DNA of 35,102 nt, taken from the NCBI RefSeq assembly GCF_030689645.1, contig NZ_JAUYFU010000032.1, forward strand, positions 1 to 35,102, given 5' to 3'. The DNA comes from Humidesulfovibrio sp. Its GTDB lineage: Bacteria > Desulfobacterota > Desulfovibrionia > Desulfovibrionales > Desulfovibrionaceae. Position numbers and translations under genes: made by a program. Of the stretch, positions 16,568 through 24,980 are shown one piece after another (position 1 is the stretch's first letter; each line of letters begins with the position of its first letter). The notes below the pieces were generated by a model. That model made no database searches and was not told where the DNA came from. It worked only from the letters and a program-made list of their open reading frames with translations.

Positions 16568-17209
16568 CTATTCCTTCAAGGACGCCAGCCGTCCGGAGTC
16601 GATGTGGTCGAATTCGCGGTTGATGCGGAAGATGGCGATGCCCATGACGAACACGGCCACGAACACGTCCAGGAGGATGCCCATCTCCACCAGGAGTTGG
16701 GCCTTGCGCAGGGCCACGGCCCCGAAGGCGAAGATGCCGTTCTCAAGCACCAGGTAGGCCACTACTTGGCTCACTGCCTTGCGCCGGGTGACTATGCCGA
16801 AAAGTCCCACCAGAATGGTGAAGAAAGCCACTGGGATGAGCAGCTGGGGCACGCCCGGCCCGGGCAGGGGCATGCGTCCGCCCAGCCACACCGAGACGGC
16901 CAGGGCGGCCACGCCGAAGAGCAGCGAGCCGGAGTAGCTCACATAGGGCTCCACCTCGGCGCGCACATGGGCGCTCTCCAGGGAGCGGAAGAGCAGGGTG
17001 GGGAAGGCCCAGCCCTTGAGCAGGGCCGTTGCGGCAGAGATCGCAAGGGATGACCATGTCAGGTCGCCGTGGCCCAGGAGCGGCAGAAAGGCCAGGCCCA
17101 CGCCCTGAAAAGCCACCATGCGGATGCACAGGCCGATGCGGCTGGTGCCCAGGAGCACCAGGTTCGTCAGCACCAGGCCGACCAGGATGAATTCCACCAG
17201 CGAGAGCAT
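16568..17209 (-). CDS. Ehr complex membrane subunit (HyfE/NuoK-like)
   Basis: 213 residues, almost all hydrophobic, with six or seven predicted membrane helices. HyfE proteins carry a NuoK-like C-terminal half; here QVVAYLVLENGIFAFGAVAL has the glutamate within a helix that is typical of NuoK-like proteins. Length and position between the HyfC- and HyfF-like genes match the E. coli hyf order, except that hyfD is absent. ATG at 17209, seven bases after the upstream stop. Confidence 0.85.
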   Translation of the reverse strand: MLSLVEFILVGLVLTNLVLLGTSRIGLCIRMVAFQGVGLAFLPLLGHGDLTWSSLAISAATALLKGWAFPTLLFRSLESAHVRAEVEPYVSYSGSLLFGVAALAVSVWLGGRMPLPGPGVPQLLIPVAFFTILVGLFGIVTRRKAVSQVVAYLVLENGIFAFGAVALRKAQLLVEMGILLDVFVAVFVMGIAIFRINREFDHIDSGRLASLKE

Positions 17210-17216
17210 GTTTACG

Positions 17217-18152
17217 CTACCTCAGCAAAAGTATCAGCGCCAGGGCGGAAAGGGCGGTAGCGCCCACCAGCAGCCGGGGCACCAGCAAAAGGCGCAGGCG
17301 CGCCATGCTCGACTCCACAACGCCCATGACAAGGGCCAGGGCGAACACTCCCGCCACGCCCAGGGACACGTCCAGAAGCGGGTCGCCGCTGCGCACGGGC
17401 GCCAGCAGCCCGGCCAGCATGGCGCAGAGGGTCCACATCTTCACTCCCTGGCCGTAGAGAATGAAGGCCAGGTCCGGGCCGGAGTGGTCCAGCACCATGA
17501 CCTCGTGGATCATGGTCAACTCCAGGTGTGTGTTGGGGTCGTCCACCGGAATGCGGCAGGTTTCGGCCAGGAGCACCAGGAAAAGCGCCGTGCCCGTGAG
17601 GGCCAGCACCGGTCCTGCCGCCTCCCAGCGCACCATGTCGATGCGGGCCAGCATTTCGGACAGGGATAATGAGCCCGTGGCCTGGGCCAGGGCGGCGAGG
17701 CCGAGGATCTGCGCCAGCTCCGCAGGCACGGCGAACTGCATCTCGCGGCTGGCGCCCATGCCTTCGAAGCTGGAGCCGGTGTCCAGGGCGGCGGCTGCGG
17801 TGGCGAAGCGCCCCAGGGACAGGAGCCCGGCGAAAAGGAACAGGTCGCCCTCAAAGGAGAGCAGCCCCGGCATGCCGCCCAGGGGCGCCAGGCACAGGGC
17901 GGCCAGGGCGCAGGCCAGGCCCAGCAGCGGCCCCATGGGGAAGAGCCATGTGGTGGTCCGGCTGTACACCGCGCCCTTTTTGAGCAGCCGCGCCAGGTCG
18001 AAATAGGTTTGCAGCAGCGGCTGGCCCGTGCGGCCCGCGAACTTGGCCTTCACGCGGTTGATGACGCCGAACAAAAGCGGGCACAGGGCGAGGCCCAGGG
18101 CCGCGCGCGCCAGCGCACCCCAGTGGACCGCGTTATGGTCGACGAGCGGCAT
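17217..18152 (-). CDS. Ehr complex membrane subunit (HyfC/EchB/NuoH-like)
   Basis: 311 residues with about eight predicted membrane helices. It carries the signatures of this family: QTYFDLARLLKKG near residue 50, EGMGASREMQFAVPAELA in the middle, and ETCRIPVDDPNTHLELTMIH. This subunit links the redox arm to the antiporter-like subunits and is common to complex I and group 4 hydrogenases. The ATG at 18152 overlaps the HyfB-like stop by one base (TGATG) and is preferred over the adjacent GTG at 18155. Confidence 0.93.
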   Translation of the reverse strand: MPLVDHNAVHWGALARAALGLALCPLLFGVINRVKAKFAGRTGQPLLQTYFDLARLLKKGAVYSRTTTWLFPMGPLLGLACALAALCLAPLGGMPGLLSFEGDLFLFAGLLSLGRFATAAAALDTGSSFEGMGASREMQFAVPAELAQILGLAALAQATGSLSLSEMLARIDMVRWEAAGPVLALTGTALFLVLLAETCRIPVDDPNTHLELTMIHEVMVLDHSGPDLAFILYGQGVKMWTLCAMLAGLLAPVRSGDPLLDVSLGVAGVFALALVMGVVESSMARLRLLLVPRLLVGATALSALALILLLR

Positions 18153-20125
18153 CACCAGAGCCCCCAGGCCAGAAGCGCCACCAGGGTGGCGGCGATGTAG
18201 AGCACGTAAACGTGGACCTGCCCCTGCTGGAGCCGGTGCAGGGCCTCAAGCCGGGCGTCCATGAAGTTGAAGGCGGCCAGAAAGGCCGTGAGGACGCGGT
18301 CCTGGGTTTCAGCGAAGTAGCCGACGCGCACCGGGAACAGCCGCCAGGGCCGGGTTGCGCTGCCGGTGCTGCCCGTCAGGGACCGGAACATTTCGGACAG
18401 GGGCTGGGCGAAGGACGAGTAGGTGTACTGGATGCGCGCCGTGGGCGCGATGTAGCCGCAGTCCCAGGTGGGCCCGGTGCGCACGTCGCGGCCGCGCAAA
18501 AGCGTGCGGCGCAGCAGGAAAAGCCCGCCGAAGAGCGCCAGCAGCAGGGCGAAGACAAGAGAGGCCGTGGTCAGGCCGGTCACCAGCGGTGCGCCCAGCG
18601 CCTGTGCTCCGGGCAGGGCTGGCTCAAGCACGCCCAAGGCCGTGTTGAGCAAGAGCGGCGCGCAAAGGCCCATCAGCGGGGCCAGGCAGGCCAGGAAGAT
18701 CATGGGCCAGCGCATGAGAGCCGGAGCCTCGTGGGCGTTTTGCGCTGCCTGGCTGCGGGGCTCGCCCAGGAACACCGCCCCGAAGGCTCCCACGAATACC
18801 GCAGCGGCTATGCCCGCGCAGAGGATCAGCGCGGCCAGCGCGGCCAGGCTGGGAATGTCCAGGCTGCTGGTGGGCAGCAGCAGGCCCTTCATGGCGGCCA
18901 GGCCCAGCAACAGCTCGGAGGCGAACCCGCCCAGAGGCGGCAGGCCGCAGATGCCCAGGGAGGCCACCAGGAAGGCCGTTCCGGTGGCCGGCATGCGTTT
19001 GAGCAGGCCGCCCAGCTGGTCCATGCGCCGCTCGCCCGCGCCATGCAGCACGCTGCCCGCGCAGAAGAACAGCAGGGATTTGAACACTCCGTGGTTCACC
19101 ATGTGGATGAGGGCCGCGCTGAAGCCCAGCGCCGCCACCAGGGGCGCGTCGTGGGCCCGGCCCAGGGTCCCGAGGCCCAGGCCAAGGAGCATCAGCCCGG
19201 CGTTCTCCATGCTTGACCAGGCCAGCAGGCGCTTGATTTCGGCCTGGCTCAGGGCTCCGGCCACGCCGAGCACCGCCGTGCCGCCGCCCATGGCGATGAG
19301 GGTCCAGCCCCACCAGGGCTCGGGCTGGTAGGCCAGGAGCACGCGCAGAATGCCGTACACGCCGGTCTTGATCATGACGCCGGAAAGCACGGCGGATACA
19401 TGGCTGGGCGCGGCGGGATGCGCCTCGGGCAGCCACACGCCGAGGGGGGCCAGGCCGGCCTTTGATCCGAAGCCCACCAGCGCCAGAAGGAATATCAATC
19501 CGGCGGGATCGGCTCCGGGCAGCATGGTGACTGACGCGCCGGGAGCCAGGCCGTAGGCTGGCGGCCAGGAGGCTCCGGGCTGCAGGCACAGCGCCAGCAG
19601 AAAGGCCGCACCCAGGTGCGAGGCCACAAGGTAGATGCGCCCGGCCCGGCGCACAGAGCCGTCCCTGTCCTCCATGCAGACCAGGAAGTAGGAGGAAAGG
19701 GCCATTCCCTCCCAGAACAGCAGCAACAGCAGCGGGTCGCGCGCGGAGAACACGCCGGTGATCGAGGCTGCCAGAATGTTGTAGAAGAACCAGGGCGGGC
19801 CGGCGCGCTTGCGGCCCTCCATGTTCGCCAGGTAGCCGCGCCCGTACACCGCGCCCAGGCCCATAAGCCCCAGGGCAGGGGTGAGGAACAGGGCGGAGAT
19901 GCCGTCGAGGCCCAGCGCGCCCAATCCCCAGGGGGGAGGCCAGTACAGAATGAGTTCCCAGTCCTGCGGGCTGGCCAAGGCCTGCACGGCGGGAACCAGC
20001 CCCAGCAGGCAGCCCAGCGCCGCGAAGCCGGAGCCCAGGGCGTTGGCCGCGCGGAAAGAGCGAGGAAGAAGGGAGGCCAGGGCGCCCAGCAGAAAGGTCA
20101 GCAGACAGGCGGCGAAAAGCGTCAT
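18152..20125 (-). CDS. Ehr complex antiporter-like membrane subunit (HyfB/NuoL-like)
   Basis: 657 residues with about 15-16 predicted membrane helices. The proton-path residues are present: Glu139 (LLFWEGMALSSYFLV) and Lys222 (GFGSKAGLAPLGVWLPEAH). The C-terminal segment has the HyfB text TWDCGY, then RIQYTYSSFAQPLSEMFR. It is the largest ion-translocating subunit of the complex. The start ATG (20125) overlaps the stop of the HTH-EIIA gene by four bases (ATGA), so the two are probably translationally coupled. Confidence 0.93.
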   Translation of the reverse strand: MTLFAACLLTFLLGALASLLPRSFRAANALGSGFAALGCLLGLVPAVQALASPQDWELILYWPPPWGLGALGLDGISALFLTPALGLMGLGAVYGRGYLANMEGRKRAGPPWFFYNILAASITGVFSARDPLLLLLFWEGMALSSYFLVCMEDRDGSVRRAGRIYLVASHLGAAFLLALCLQPGASWPPAYGLAPGASVTMLPGADPAGLIFLLALVGFGSKAGLAPLGVWLPEAHPAAPSHVSAVLSGVMIKTGVYGILRVLLAYQPEPWWGWTLIAMGGGTAVLGVAGALSQAEIKRLLAWSSMENAGLMLLGLGLGTLGRAHDAPLVAALGFSAALIHMVNHGVFKSLLFFCAGSVLHGAGERRMDQLGGLLKRMPATGTAFLVASLGICGLPPLGGFASELLLGLAAMKGLLLPTSSLDIPSLAALAALILCAGIAAAVFVGAFGAVFLGEPRSQAAQNAHEAPALMRWPMIFLACLAPLMGLCAPLLLNTALGVLEPALPGAQALGAPLVTGLTTASLVFALLLALFGGLFLLRRTLLRGRDVRTGPTWDCGYIAPTARIQYTYSSFAQPLSEMFRSLTGSTGSATRPWRLFPVRVGYFAETQDRVLTAFLAAFNFMDARLEALHRLQQGQVHVYVLYIAATLVALLAWGLW

Positions 20126-20844
20126 GCGCGCCTCGTAGAGGGGCTGGACGCGGACTGGTGCAGGTGTTCGGCTGCTGCGGCGGAGTGCAGGATGGCGGCC
20201 TCGGGGGCGCGGGAAAGCACGGCCTGGCGGAAATCCGCGTCGCGCAGGGCGGCGGCGAGCAGCGCCAGAAGGGTGAGGTGCGCGCGCACCGTGGGCGAGG
20301 CCAGCACGAACAGAGCCTCCACGGGCCGTCCGTCCGGGGTGCGTACGGCGGTTTCCGGCAGGGGCGTGGCCGGGTGGATGAGCAGGATGCGCGGCGTATC
20401 GCCCAGGATCAGCGGGGCGCGCACATGGGGCACCAGCACCCCGCCGCCCACGGCGGTGACGCCGGTGGCCTCCCGCGCCAGCAGCATGGCCAGCACCAGT
20501 TGGCGATCAGCCTCCCCGGCCTCGGGCAGCATGCGCGCAACCCCGGCGCAGAGCACTTCCGGCAGGGTGGCGCCTGGCACGTCCGCGAGGATTCCGCCCG
20601 CCCGCAAGGCTCCGGCCAGGGCGGAAACCGCAGCGCAATGTCCGTCATGTTCGGGCTCAAGCTCGCAGGACAAGGCTGTTGATTCTATGCCGTGGTGGAT
20701 GGCCCACTCCATCAGCTCCGCGCGGTTGAAATGGTACAGCCCGCCTAGACGCACAGTGGGGAGTCCCGCGTGCGCTATCCAGCGCAGCACGGTCTTTTCG
20801 GTGCAGTTGAGGGAGGTCGCAGCCTCGCGCAGGGTGAGCCGCAT
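20122..20844 (-). CDS. HTH (excisionase/MerR-like) - PTS EIIA fusion, predicted regulator of the Ehr operon
   Basis: 240 residues. Residues 1-52 are a helix-turn-helix of the HTH_17/excisionase type (LTLREAATSLNCTEKTVLRW, then LYHFNRAELMEWA). Residues about 75-230 are a PTS EIIA type-2 (fructose/nitrogen-type) domain, with phospho-acceptor His140 in VGGGVLVPHVR and a second conserved His in LASPTVRAHLTLL. EIIA domains receive phosphate from HPr-type carriers. Fused to a DNA-binding domain, the protein probably acts as a phosphorylation-controlled regulator. No EIIB or EIIC is adjacent, so sugar uptake is unlikely. It is the first gene of the Ehr operon and overlaps the next by four bases; it probably controls this operon, but that is inferred from position. 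Confidence 0.85.
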   Translation of the reverse strand: MRLTLREAATSLNCTEKTVLRWIAHAGLPTVRLGGLYHFNRAELMEWAIHHGIESTALSCELEPEHDGHCAAVSALAGALRAGGILADVPGATLPEVLCAGVARMLPEAGEADRQLVLAMLLAREATGVTAVGGGVLVPHVRAPLILGDTPRILLIHPATPLPETAVRTPDGRPVEALFVLASPTVRAHLTLLALLAAALRDADFRQAVLSRAPEAAILHSAAAAEHLHQSASSPSTRRA

Positions 20845-20846
20845 TC

Positions 20847-20870
20847 CACGTCCTTACGTGTTGGAGCTCC
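20847..20870. promoter_or_regulatory. Two palindromes before the Ehr operon start, possible operator
   Basis: CACGT-CCTT-ACGTG (20847-20860) and GGAGCTCC (20863-20870) lie directly upstream of the first start codon of the operon. The first overlaps its ribosome site. They could be the binding site of the HTH-EIIA protein itself. Confidence 0.3.
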
Positions 20871-20918
20871 GTCCGGGGAAGGGCGGGACGCACGGTTGAT
20901 TGCGGTGGAGACGAAGCA

Positions 20919-20947
20919 ACTGAAAACCTTCGGCCCCTGTTTGTCAA
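20919..20947 (-). promoter_or_regulatory. Possible promoter of the Ehr operon
   Basis: On the minus strand a perfect TTGACA (20947-20942) is followed after 17 bases by TTCAGT (20924-20919), a poor -10. The -35 sits within the inverted repeat CTGTT-TGTC-AACAG (20937-20950), which could be a regulator site. Confidence 0.35.
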
Positions 20948-20962
20948 CAGTGTTGTTGCGCG

Positions 20963-21772
20963 TCAGGGGGTTGCGCAATAACCCATGCTGCGCGCATCGG
21001 TGAGCCTGCGGCAGTGGCCAAGGGCGCAGGCCCGGGCATAGTCGAGGCACATGCCCGTCATGTCGCCGAGCTGCGAGCGTGAAACTCCCCGGTTCTCAAA
21101 GGCCGAGGCCTGTGTCGGGTCCAGATCCAGGGCCTTGGTGAAGTCGGCGATGGCCTCGGTGAAGCGTCCCTGCTCATCGCGCGCAACGCCGCGGTTGATC
21201 CAGCCCAGGGGGATTCCCGGCTCCAGGGCGATGGCGCGGGAGTAGCTCTCTTCGGCCAGATCCGGCAACTCAAGCAGGAAGTACAGGTCGCCTCTGGCCA
21301 GCAGGGCGGCGGCGTTTGTCGGGTCCAGCATCAGCGCGGCGTCCAGGTCCTCCAGGGCGCGCTCTGCATGGCCCAGGGCGGAGAGGGTCAGCCCCCGCTC
21401 CACAAAGGCCGCCCCCAGACGAGGCTCGCGCAGGATGAGCCTGTTGGCTTCGGCCACGGACTCATTCAGGCGGTCCAGCTGACGCAGGGCCTGCACGGCC
21501 AGCAGCCGGGCGGGCGGTTCGGCGCGGCCTTCCAACAGGTCAAGGGCGGCCTGGGCGTCATGTTCCGCGCCAGGTCGGAGCAGGGCCCGGGGGCGGTCCA
21601 GGGCATCGGTCTTTGCAAGGGCAGGAGGGGGAGGGGCCTCTAGCGCGGGGTCAGGGCGGCCGCAGCCCGCGCACAGCAGCAGGGCCAGGCAGAGAAGAGC
21701 CAGGCGCCCCAGCACTGGCCTGGCAGGGCTTGTGGAATTCGCCACTGTGCGGGAATCTGAGCGTGCGTGCAT
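20963..21772 (-). CDS. TPR-repeat lipoprotein
   Basis: 269 residues. A basic N-terminus and hydrophobic stretch end in the lipobox LCAGC, with Cys37 as the lipidated residue. The rest is alpha-helical tetratricopeptide repeats, for example SALGHAERALEDLDAALMLDPTNAAALLARGDLY and two similar 34-residue units after it. TPR lipoproteins scaffold envelope complexes; no specific partner is visible. GGAGGAG lies five bases before the ATG at 21772; a longer frame reaching 21865 lacks a ribosome site and is rejected. The gene lies 118 bases upstream of the Ehr operon on the same strand but seems separate. Confidence 0.85.
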   Translation of the reverse strand: MHARSDSRTVANSTSPARPVLGRLALLCLALLLCAGCGRPDPALEAPPPPALAKTDALDRPRALLRPGAEHDAQAALDLLEGRAEPPARLLAVQALRQLDRLNESVAEANRLILREPRLGAAFVERGLTLSALGHAERALEDLDAALMLDPTNAAALLARGDLYFLLELPDLAEESYSRAIALEPGIPLGWINRGVARDEQGRFTEAIADFTKALDLDPTQASAFENRGVSRSQLGDMTGMCLDYARACALGHCRRLTDARSMGYCATP

Positions 21773-21898
21773 GGGGCTCCTCCGGGTCCTGTGGGCATGG
21801 CCGGGCGGCCTGCCGGGGGCATGGGCTTCGCAAGGGGGTTGACTGCGGGGGGCGAAACGCGTCATGCACGGCTGTTTGCCACGCTAGCGAGGTTGTTC

Positions 21899-22228
21899 AT
21901 GTCCCGCAATACAATACTTACCGCACTCGTGTTCGCCCTCACCTATGTGGGGAGCTTCTACTTTCGCATTTATGTGGTGGACACGCCGGTGAGCGGGTCG
22001 GGCGGGAATGTGCTGCTCATGGCCGCGCGTCAGGCCGTGCTCTGGGGGCAGCTTTCCGGGGCCTGGGGCCTGGGCAGCCTGGGGGCTGGCCTTCTGGCGC
22101 TGTTCTTCGGTGGGCGGGGTCTTGTGCTGTTGTGGAGCTTCTTCACGGCCATGGCGCTTTGCAATTATAATGTAGACATCGGCGCCATCGGGTTCGTGCT
22201 GGGATTTTTGCGCCTGGTGCGCTTCTAA
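21899..22228 (+). CDS. Small integral membrane protein, unknown
   Basis: 109 residues with three likely membrane helices: about 6-23 (LTALVFALTYVGSFYF), 48-70 (VLWGQLSGAWGLGSLGAGLLALFF) and 72-106. No catalytic motif is visible. The chosen ATG at 21899 opens just before the first helix, with a weak purine-rich site (GCGAGG) upstream; a start at 21767 is possible but adds low-complexity residues. It is divergent from the TPR lipoprotein and converges on the receiver-TPR gene. I do not recognise the family. Confidence 0.65.
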   Translation: MSRNTILTALVFALTYVGSFYFRIYVVDTPVSGSGGNVLLMAARQAVLWGQLSGAWGLGSLGAGLLALFFGGRGLVLLWSFFTAMALCNYNVDIGAIGFVLGFLRLVRF

Positions 22229-22240
22229 TATCGCCTTCTG

Positions 22241-22262
22241 CCGGGGCGCTCGCCCCGGTGTT
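22241..22262. terminator. Possible bidirectional terminator hairpin
   Basis: CCGGGGCG-CT-CGCCCCGG (22241-22258) is a perfect 8-bp hairpin between two converging genes. The plus strand continues TGTTTC, so the T-run is poor. Confidence 0.4.
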
Positions 22263-22273
22263 TCACCCCAGCG

Positions 22274-23617
22274 CTATACGCCCAACTGCTCCAGGCGAGT
22301 CAGCAGCCGGCGTGATGCCGCGTGGCCCGGATCCCGCTCCAGCGCCGCCGCAAGATAGTAGCGCGCGGAGGGGATGTCCTTGGTCATGGCGAAGGCGTTG
22401 GCCATGTTGTAAGCTACGACGGCTGCGGTCTTGTGGAATTCCGGGGCGATGCGCTGCACCTGCTCGAAGGCGCCTACGGCCATGCGGTGGAGCTGGCCGT
22501 CGGCATAGGCCAGGCCCATGTTGTACAGCACGCGCTCGTCGTTCGGGGCCACGGTGAGGGCTTTCTTGTAGTTCTCCACGGCCTCGCGCCATTTTCCCTG
22601 CCGCCTGAGGGCGATGCCCAGCCGGTTGAAGGTGATCATGTCCTCCAGGGTCAGGTTGTCGCCCTTCATGTCCAGAAGCTGCACATAATACTTCTCCGCC
22701 AGATCCGGCGAAGACTCGGCCACCACCTCTGCGATTTCCTGCACGACGCGGTCCACGTGGTGCAGAGCCTCGCGCTGGGCCGTGGCTATGGCTTCGCTGA
22801 AGTAGCGGTCCGCGTGCTCCATGTCGTTTCTGCGCACATAGACCTTGCCGATCTCGCATTTGCGGTCGGTGTTCAGAGGGCTGATGACGTCGAGCTTGCG
22901 CAGGTAGCGCAGGTAGGCGTCGTCGTCGAGCTCCTTGTGGGCCTCGGCCAGCTTCTTCAGGGGCTCCAGATACAGGCGCGCACCCAGGTGGGCGGCCTCG
23001 TAGGCGCGGATGGCTTCGTCGCGGCGGTCCTCGGCCAGGAAGGCATCGCCCAGGAGCATGAAGGCCACGGGGCTTTTTTCCTTCAGCCGCAGGATTTCCT
23101 GAGCGATCTGCTTGACCTTGGCCGTGTCGCCCTGGTCCAGGGCGCCTCGGGCCTCCTGCACCATCTGGCTGATCTTGCTCTGCGGCTTGATGGCCCCGGC
23201 CATTTTTTCCACCAGAGTGTCAATGCTCACGGGCTTGGTCACGATGCTGTCCACCCCGATCTCATAGAGCTGCGACAGGCCTTCCTTGCTGGTCTCCTGG
23301 GTGATGACCATGGTCCTTGCTTCGGCGAAGGTGGTTTTGACGGTGCGGAGGAAGTCCAGCGTGTTCCGGCCGCGCAGCAGCCTGTCGGCCAGGACAAGCA
23401 CGGGCAGCTTGCGCGAGAGGCGGTCGCTGATGCCCTTTAGCGCCTGCACCGGGTCGGTGTGAATCTGCAGGCAGTCGGTCTTGACGCCCAGGGTCTTGAA
23501 TACTGTGGCTCGCAGGGCCCGCACAAAAAGGGGGTCATCTGAAAGCATGACGATCATTCCGGCCTGATTTTCAAGGAATTCCCGGAGATCCTGGTCCAAT
23601 TTCGGGGCAGTGGCCAT
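22274..23617 (-). CDS. Response-regulator receiver domain with TPR repeats
   Basis: 447 residues. The first 140 are a CheY-like receiver: acidic pair Asp27/Asp28 (MLSDDP), phospho-acceptor Asp78 (VLVLADRLLRGR), Thr107 (VIT) and Lys128 (IVTKPVS) are all in place, so phosphorylation is plausible. The remaining 300 are alpha-helical TPR-type repeats (EEILRLKEKSPVAFMLLGDA-like units, ending KALTVAPNDERVLYNMGLAY and following). Such proteins pass a phosphorylation signal to a protein partner rather than DNA. GGAGG lies before the ATG at 23617. The flagellin gene is the divergent neighbour, so a link to motility is possible but unproven. Confidence 0.88.
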   Translation of the reverse strand: MATAPKLDQDLREFLENQAGMIVMLSDDPLFVRALRATVFKTLGVKTDCLQIHTDPVQALKGISDRLSRKLPVLVLADRLLRGRNTLDFLRTVKTTFAEARTMVITQETSKEGLSQLYEIGVDSIVTKPVSIDTLVEKMAGAIKPQSKISQMVQEARGALDQGDTAKVKQIAQEILRLKEKSPVAFMLLGDAFLAEDRRDEAIRAYEAAHLGARLYLEPLKKLAEAHKELDDDAYLRYLRKLDVISPLNTDRKCEIGKVYVRRNDMEHADRYFSEAIATAQREALHHVDRVVQEIAEVVAESSPDLAEKYYVQLLDMKGDNLTLEDMITFNRLGIALRRQGKWREAVENYKKALTVAPNDERVLYNMGLAYADGQLHRMAVGAFEQVQRIAPEFHKTAAVVAYNMANAFAMTKDIPSARYYLAAALERDPGHAASRRLLTRLEQLGV

Positions 23618-23849
23618 TGTCCTCCTGCAGCGTTTGGGGGGGGCGGGTGGCGGTGGCGGGACAGCACGCCACGCTTCTGGGAAACTATCACAACGGTGAG
23701 AAACATGTCGAGTGCGTACTTCTTGAAATGGGTACTCGCGACAAGGCGCTGACGCCCGGCAGCTTTTTCATGGGCCACAAAGGTATTTTGAAAGAGTCTA
23801 GACAATGACGTGACGGATAATGGTTCGGAATAATATGCTTTTTGTTAGT

Positions 23850-23865
23850 TGGCATCGCCCATGCA
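23850..23865 (+). promoter_or_regulatory. Candidate sigma-54 promoter of the flagellin gene
   Basis: TGGCATC (23850-23856) and ATGCA (23861-23865) keep GG and GC 10 bases apart as in the sigma-54 consensus, with three mismatches overall. No sigma-28-type sequence is visible in the 296-base gap 23618-23913, which otherwise shows no gene. Confidence 0.45.
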
Positions 23866-23913
23866 TGTTGCGGCGCAAAAGGGAATGTTTTTTCGAACAA
23901 GGAGGTTTACGTC

Positions 23914-24885
23914 ATGTCTTTGGTGATCAATCACAACTTGATGGCCATGAACGCGTCCCGCAACCTGGGCACCGCGTACGGGGCCCTGTCTACCTCGACT
24001 GAGCGGCTGTCCTCGGGCCTGCGCGTGAACACCGCCGCAGACGACGCCGCCGGTTTGGCCATCCGCGAACTCATGCGCGCGGACATCAAGAGCATGAACC
24101 AGGGCGTGCGCAACGCCAACGACGCCATCTCCATGATCCAGACTGCGGACGGAGCGCTGGGCGTCATCGACGAGAAGCTCATCCGTCTGAAGGAACTGGC
24201 CATGCAGGCCTCGACGGGCACCTACTCGTCTGACCAGCGCCTCATGATCGACTCCGAATACCAGGCCATGTGCTCGGAAATCACGCGAATCGCCAACGCC
24301 ACCGACTTCAACGGTATCCACCTGTTGAACGGGCATCTTTCGGGCGGCGCCACCTCCCACAATGGCACTGGCATCGAAGCCGTGGGCGCGCTGAAGATCC
24401 ACTTCGGCTCCGGCAACGATTCCTCGGAAGATTACTACTACATCAATGTCGGCTGCTCCACCGCCTCGGCCTTGGGCCTTGGTCAGCTTGCCACCAGCAA
24501 GAACAAGTACACCGACGCGCAGATCAATGCCGAGCTCGACCTTACGATCAGGGCGAAGATGATCGCCGAGAACAACGCGGGCAAGAGCATCTCCACCCAG
24601 GAGCTTGCGCAGCAGGCGTTGGAGGCCATCAACCAGGCCATCATCTCCAAGGACAAGGTTCGCGCCGCTCTGGGCGCCATGCAGAACCGTCTGGAAAACA
24701 CCATCACCAATCTCACAATCCAGGCGGAAAACCTGCAAGCCTCGGAATCGCGCATTTCCGATGTGGACGTGGCGACGGAAATGACGGAGTTCACCCGTCA
24801 GCAGATCCTCGCGCAGTCCGCCGTGGCCATGCTTGCTCAGGCCAACAGCCTGCCCAAGATGGCGCTGCAGCTCATCCAGGGATAG
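23914..24885 (+). CDS. Flagellin
   Basis: 323 residues, a short flagellin. The N-terminal D0/D1 part (SLVINHNLMAMNASRNLG, LSTSTERLSSGLRVNTAADD) and the C-terminal part (SRISDVDVATEMTEFTRQQI ending in LPKMALQLIQG) match the family closely. The variable centre (about 140-230) is small. It polymerises into the flagellar filament outside the cell after export by the flagellar type III system, so it has no signal peptide. An ideal AAGGAGG precedes the ATG at 23914. Two cysteines (Cys120, Cys181) are uncommon in flagellins. The gene is monocistronic with its own promoter and terminator; no other flagellar gene is nearby. Confidence 0.97.
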   Translation: MSLVINHNLMAMNASRNLGTAYGALSTSTERLSSGLRVNTAADDAAGLAIRELMRADIKSMNQGVRNANDAISMIQTADGALGVIDEKLIRLKELAMQASTGTYSSDQRLMIDSEYQAMCSEITRIANATDFNGIHLLNGHLSGGATSHNGTGIEAVGALKIHFGSGNDSSEDYYYINVGCSTASALGLGQLATSKNKYTDAQINAELDLTIRAKMIAENNAGKSISTQELAQQALEAINQAIISKDKVRAALGAMQNRLENTITNLTIQAENLQASESRISDVDVATEMTEFTRQQILAQSAVAMLAQANSLPKMALQLIQG

Positions 24886-24930
24886 TAGGGCGCGGCCTAA
24901 GCGCCGCAGGCAAGACGCACGCTGTCAAAC

Positions 24931-24962
24931 GGGCCGGAGGGGGAAATCCCTTCCGGCCCGGT
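24931..24962. terminator. Terminator hairpin after flagellin
   Basis: GGGCCGGA (24931-24938) pairs with TCCGGCCC (24952-24959) and the stem continues inward for four more pairs around a GAAAT loop, a 12-bp stem. The T-run after it is weak. It lies between converging flagellin and rnc and may serve both. Confidence 0.65.
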
Positions 24963-24980
24963 GCGTTATTGGCGTCAGGC

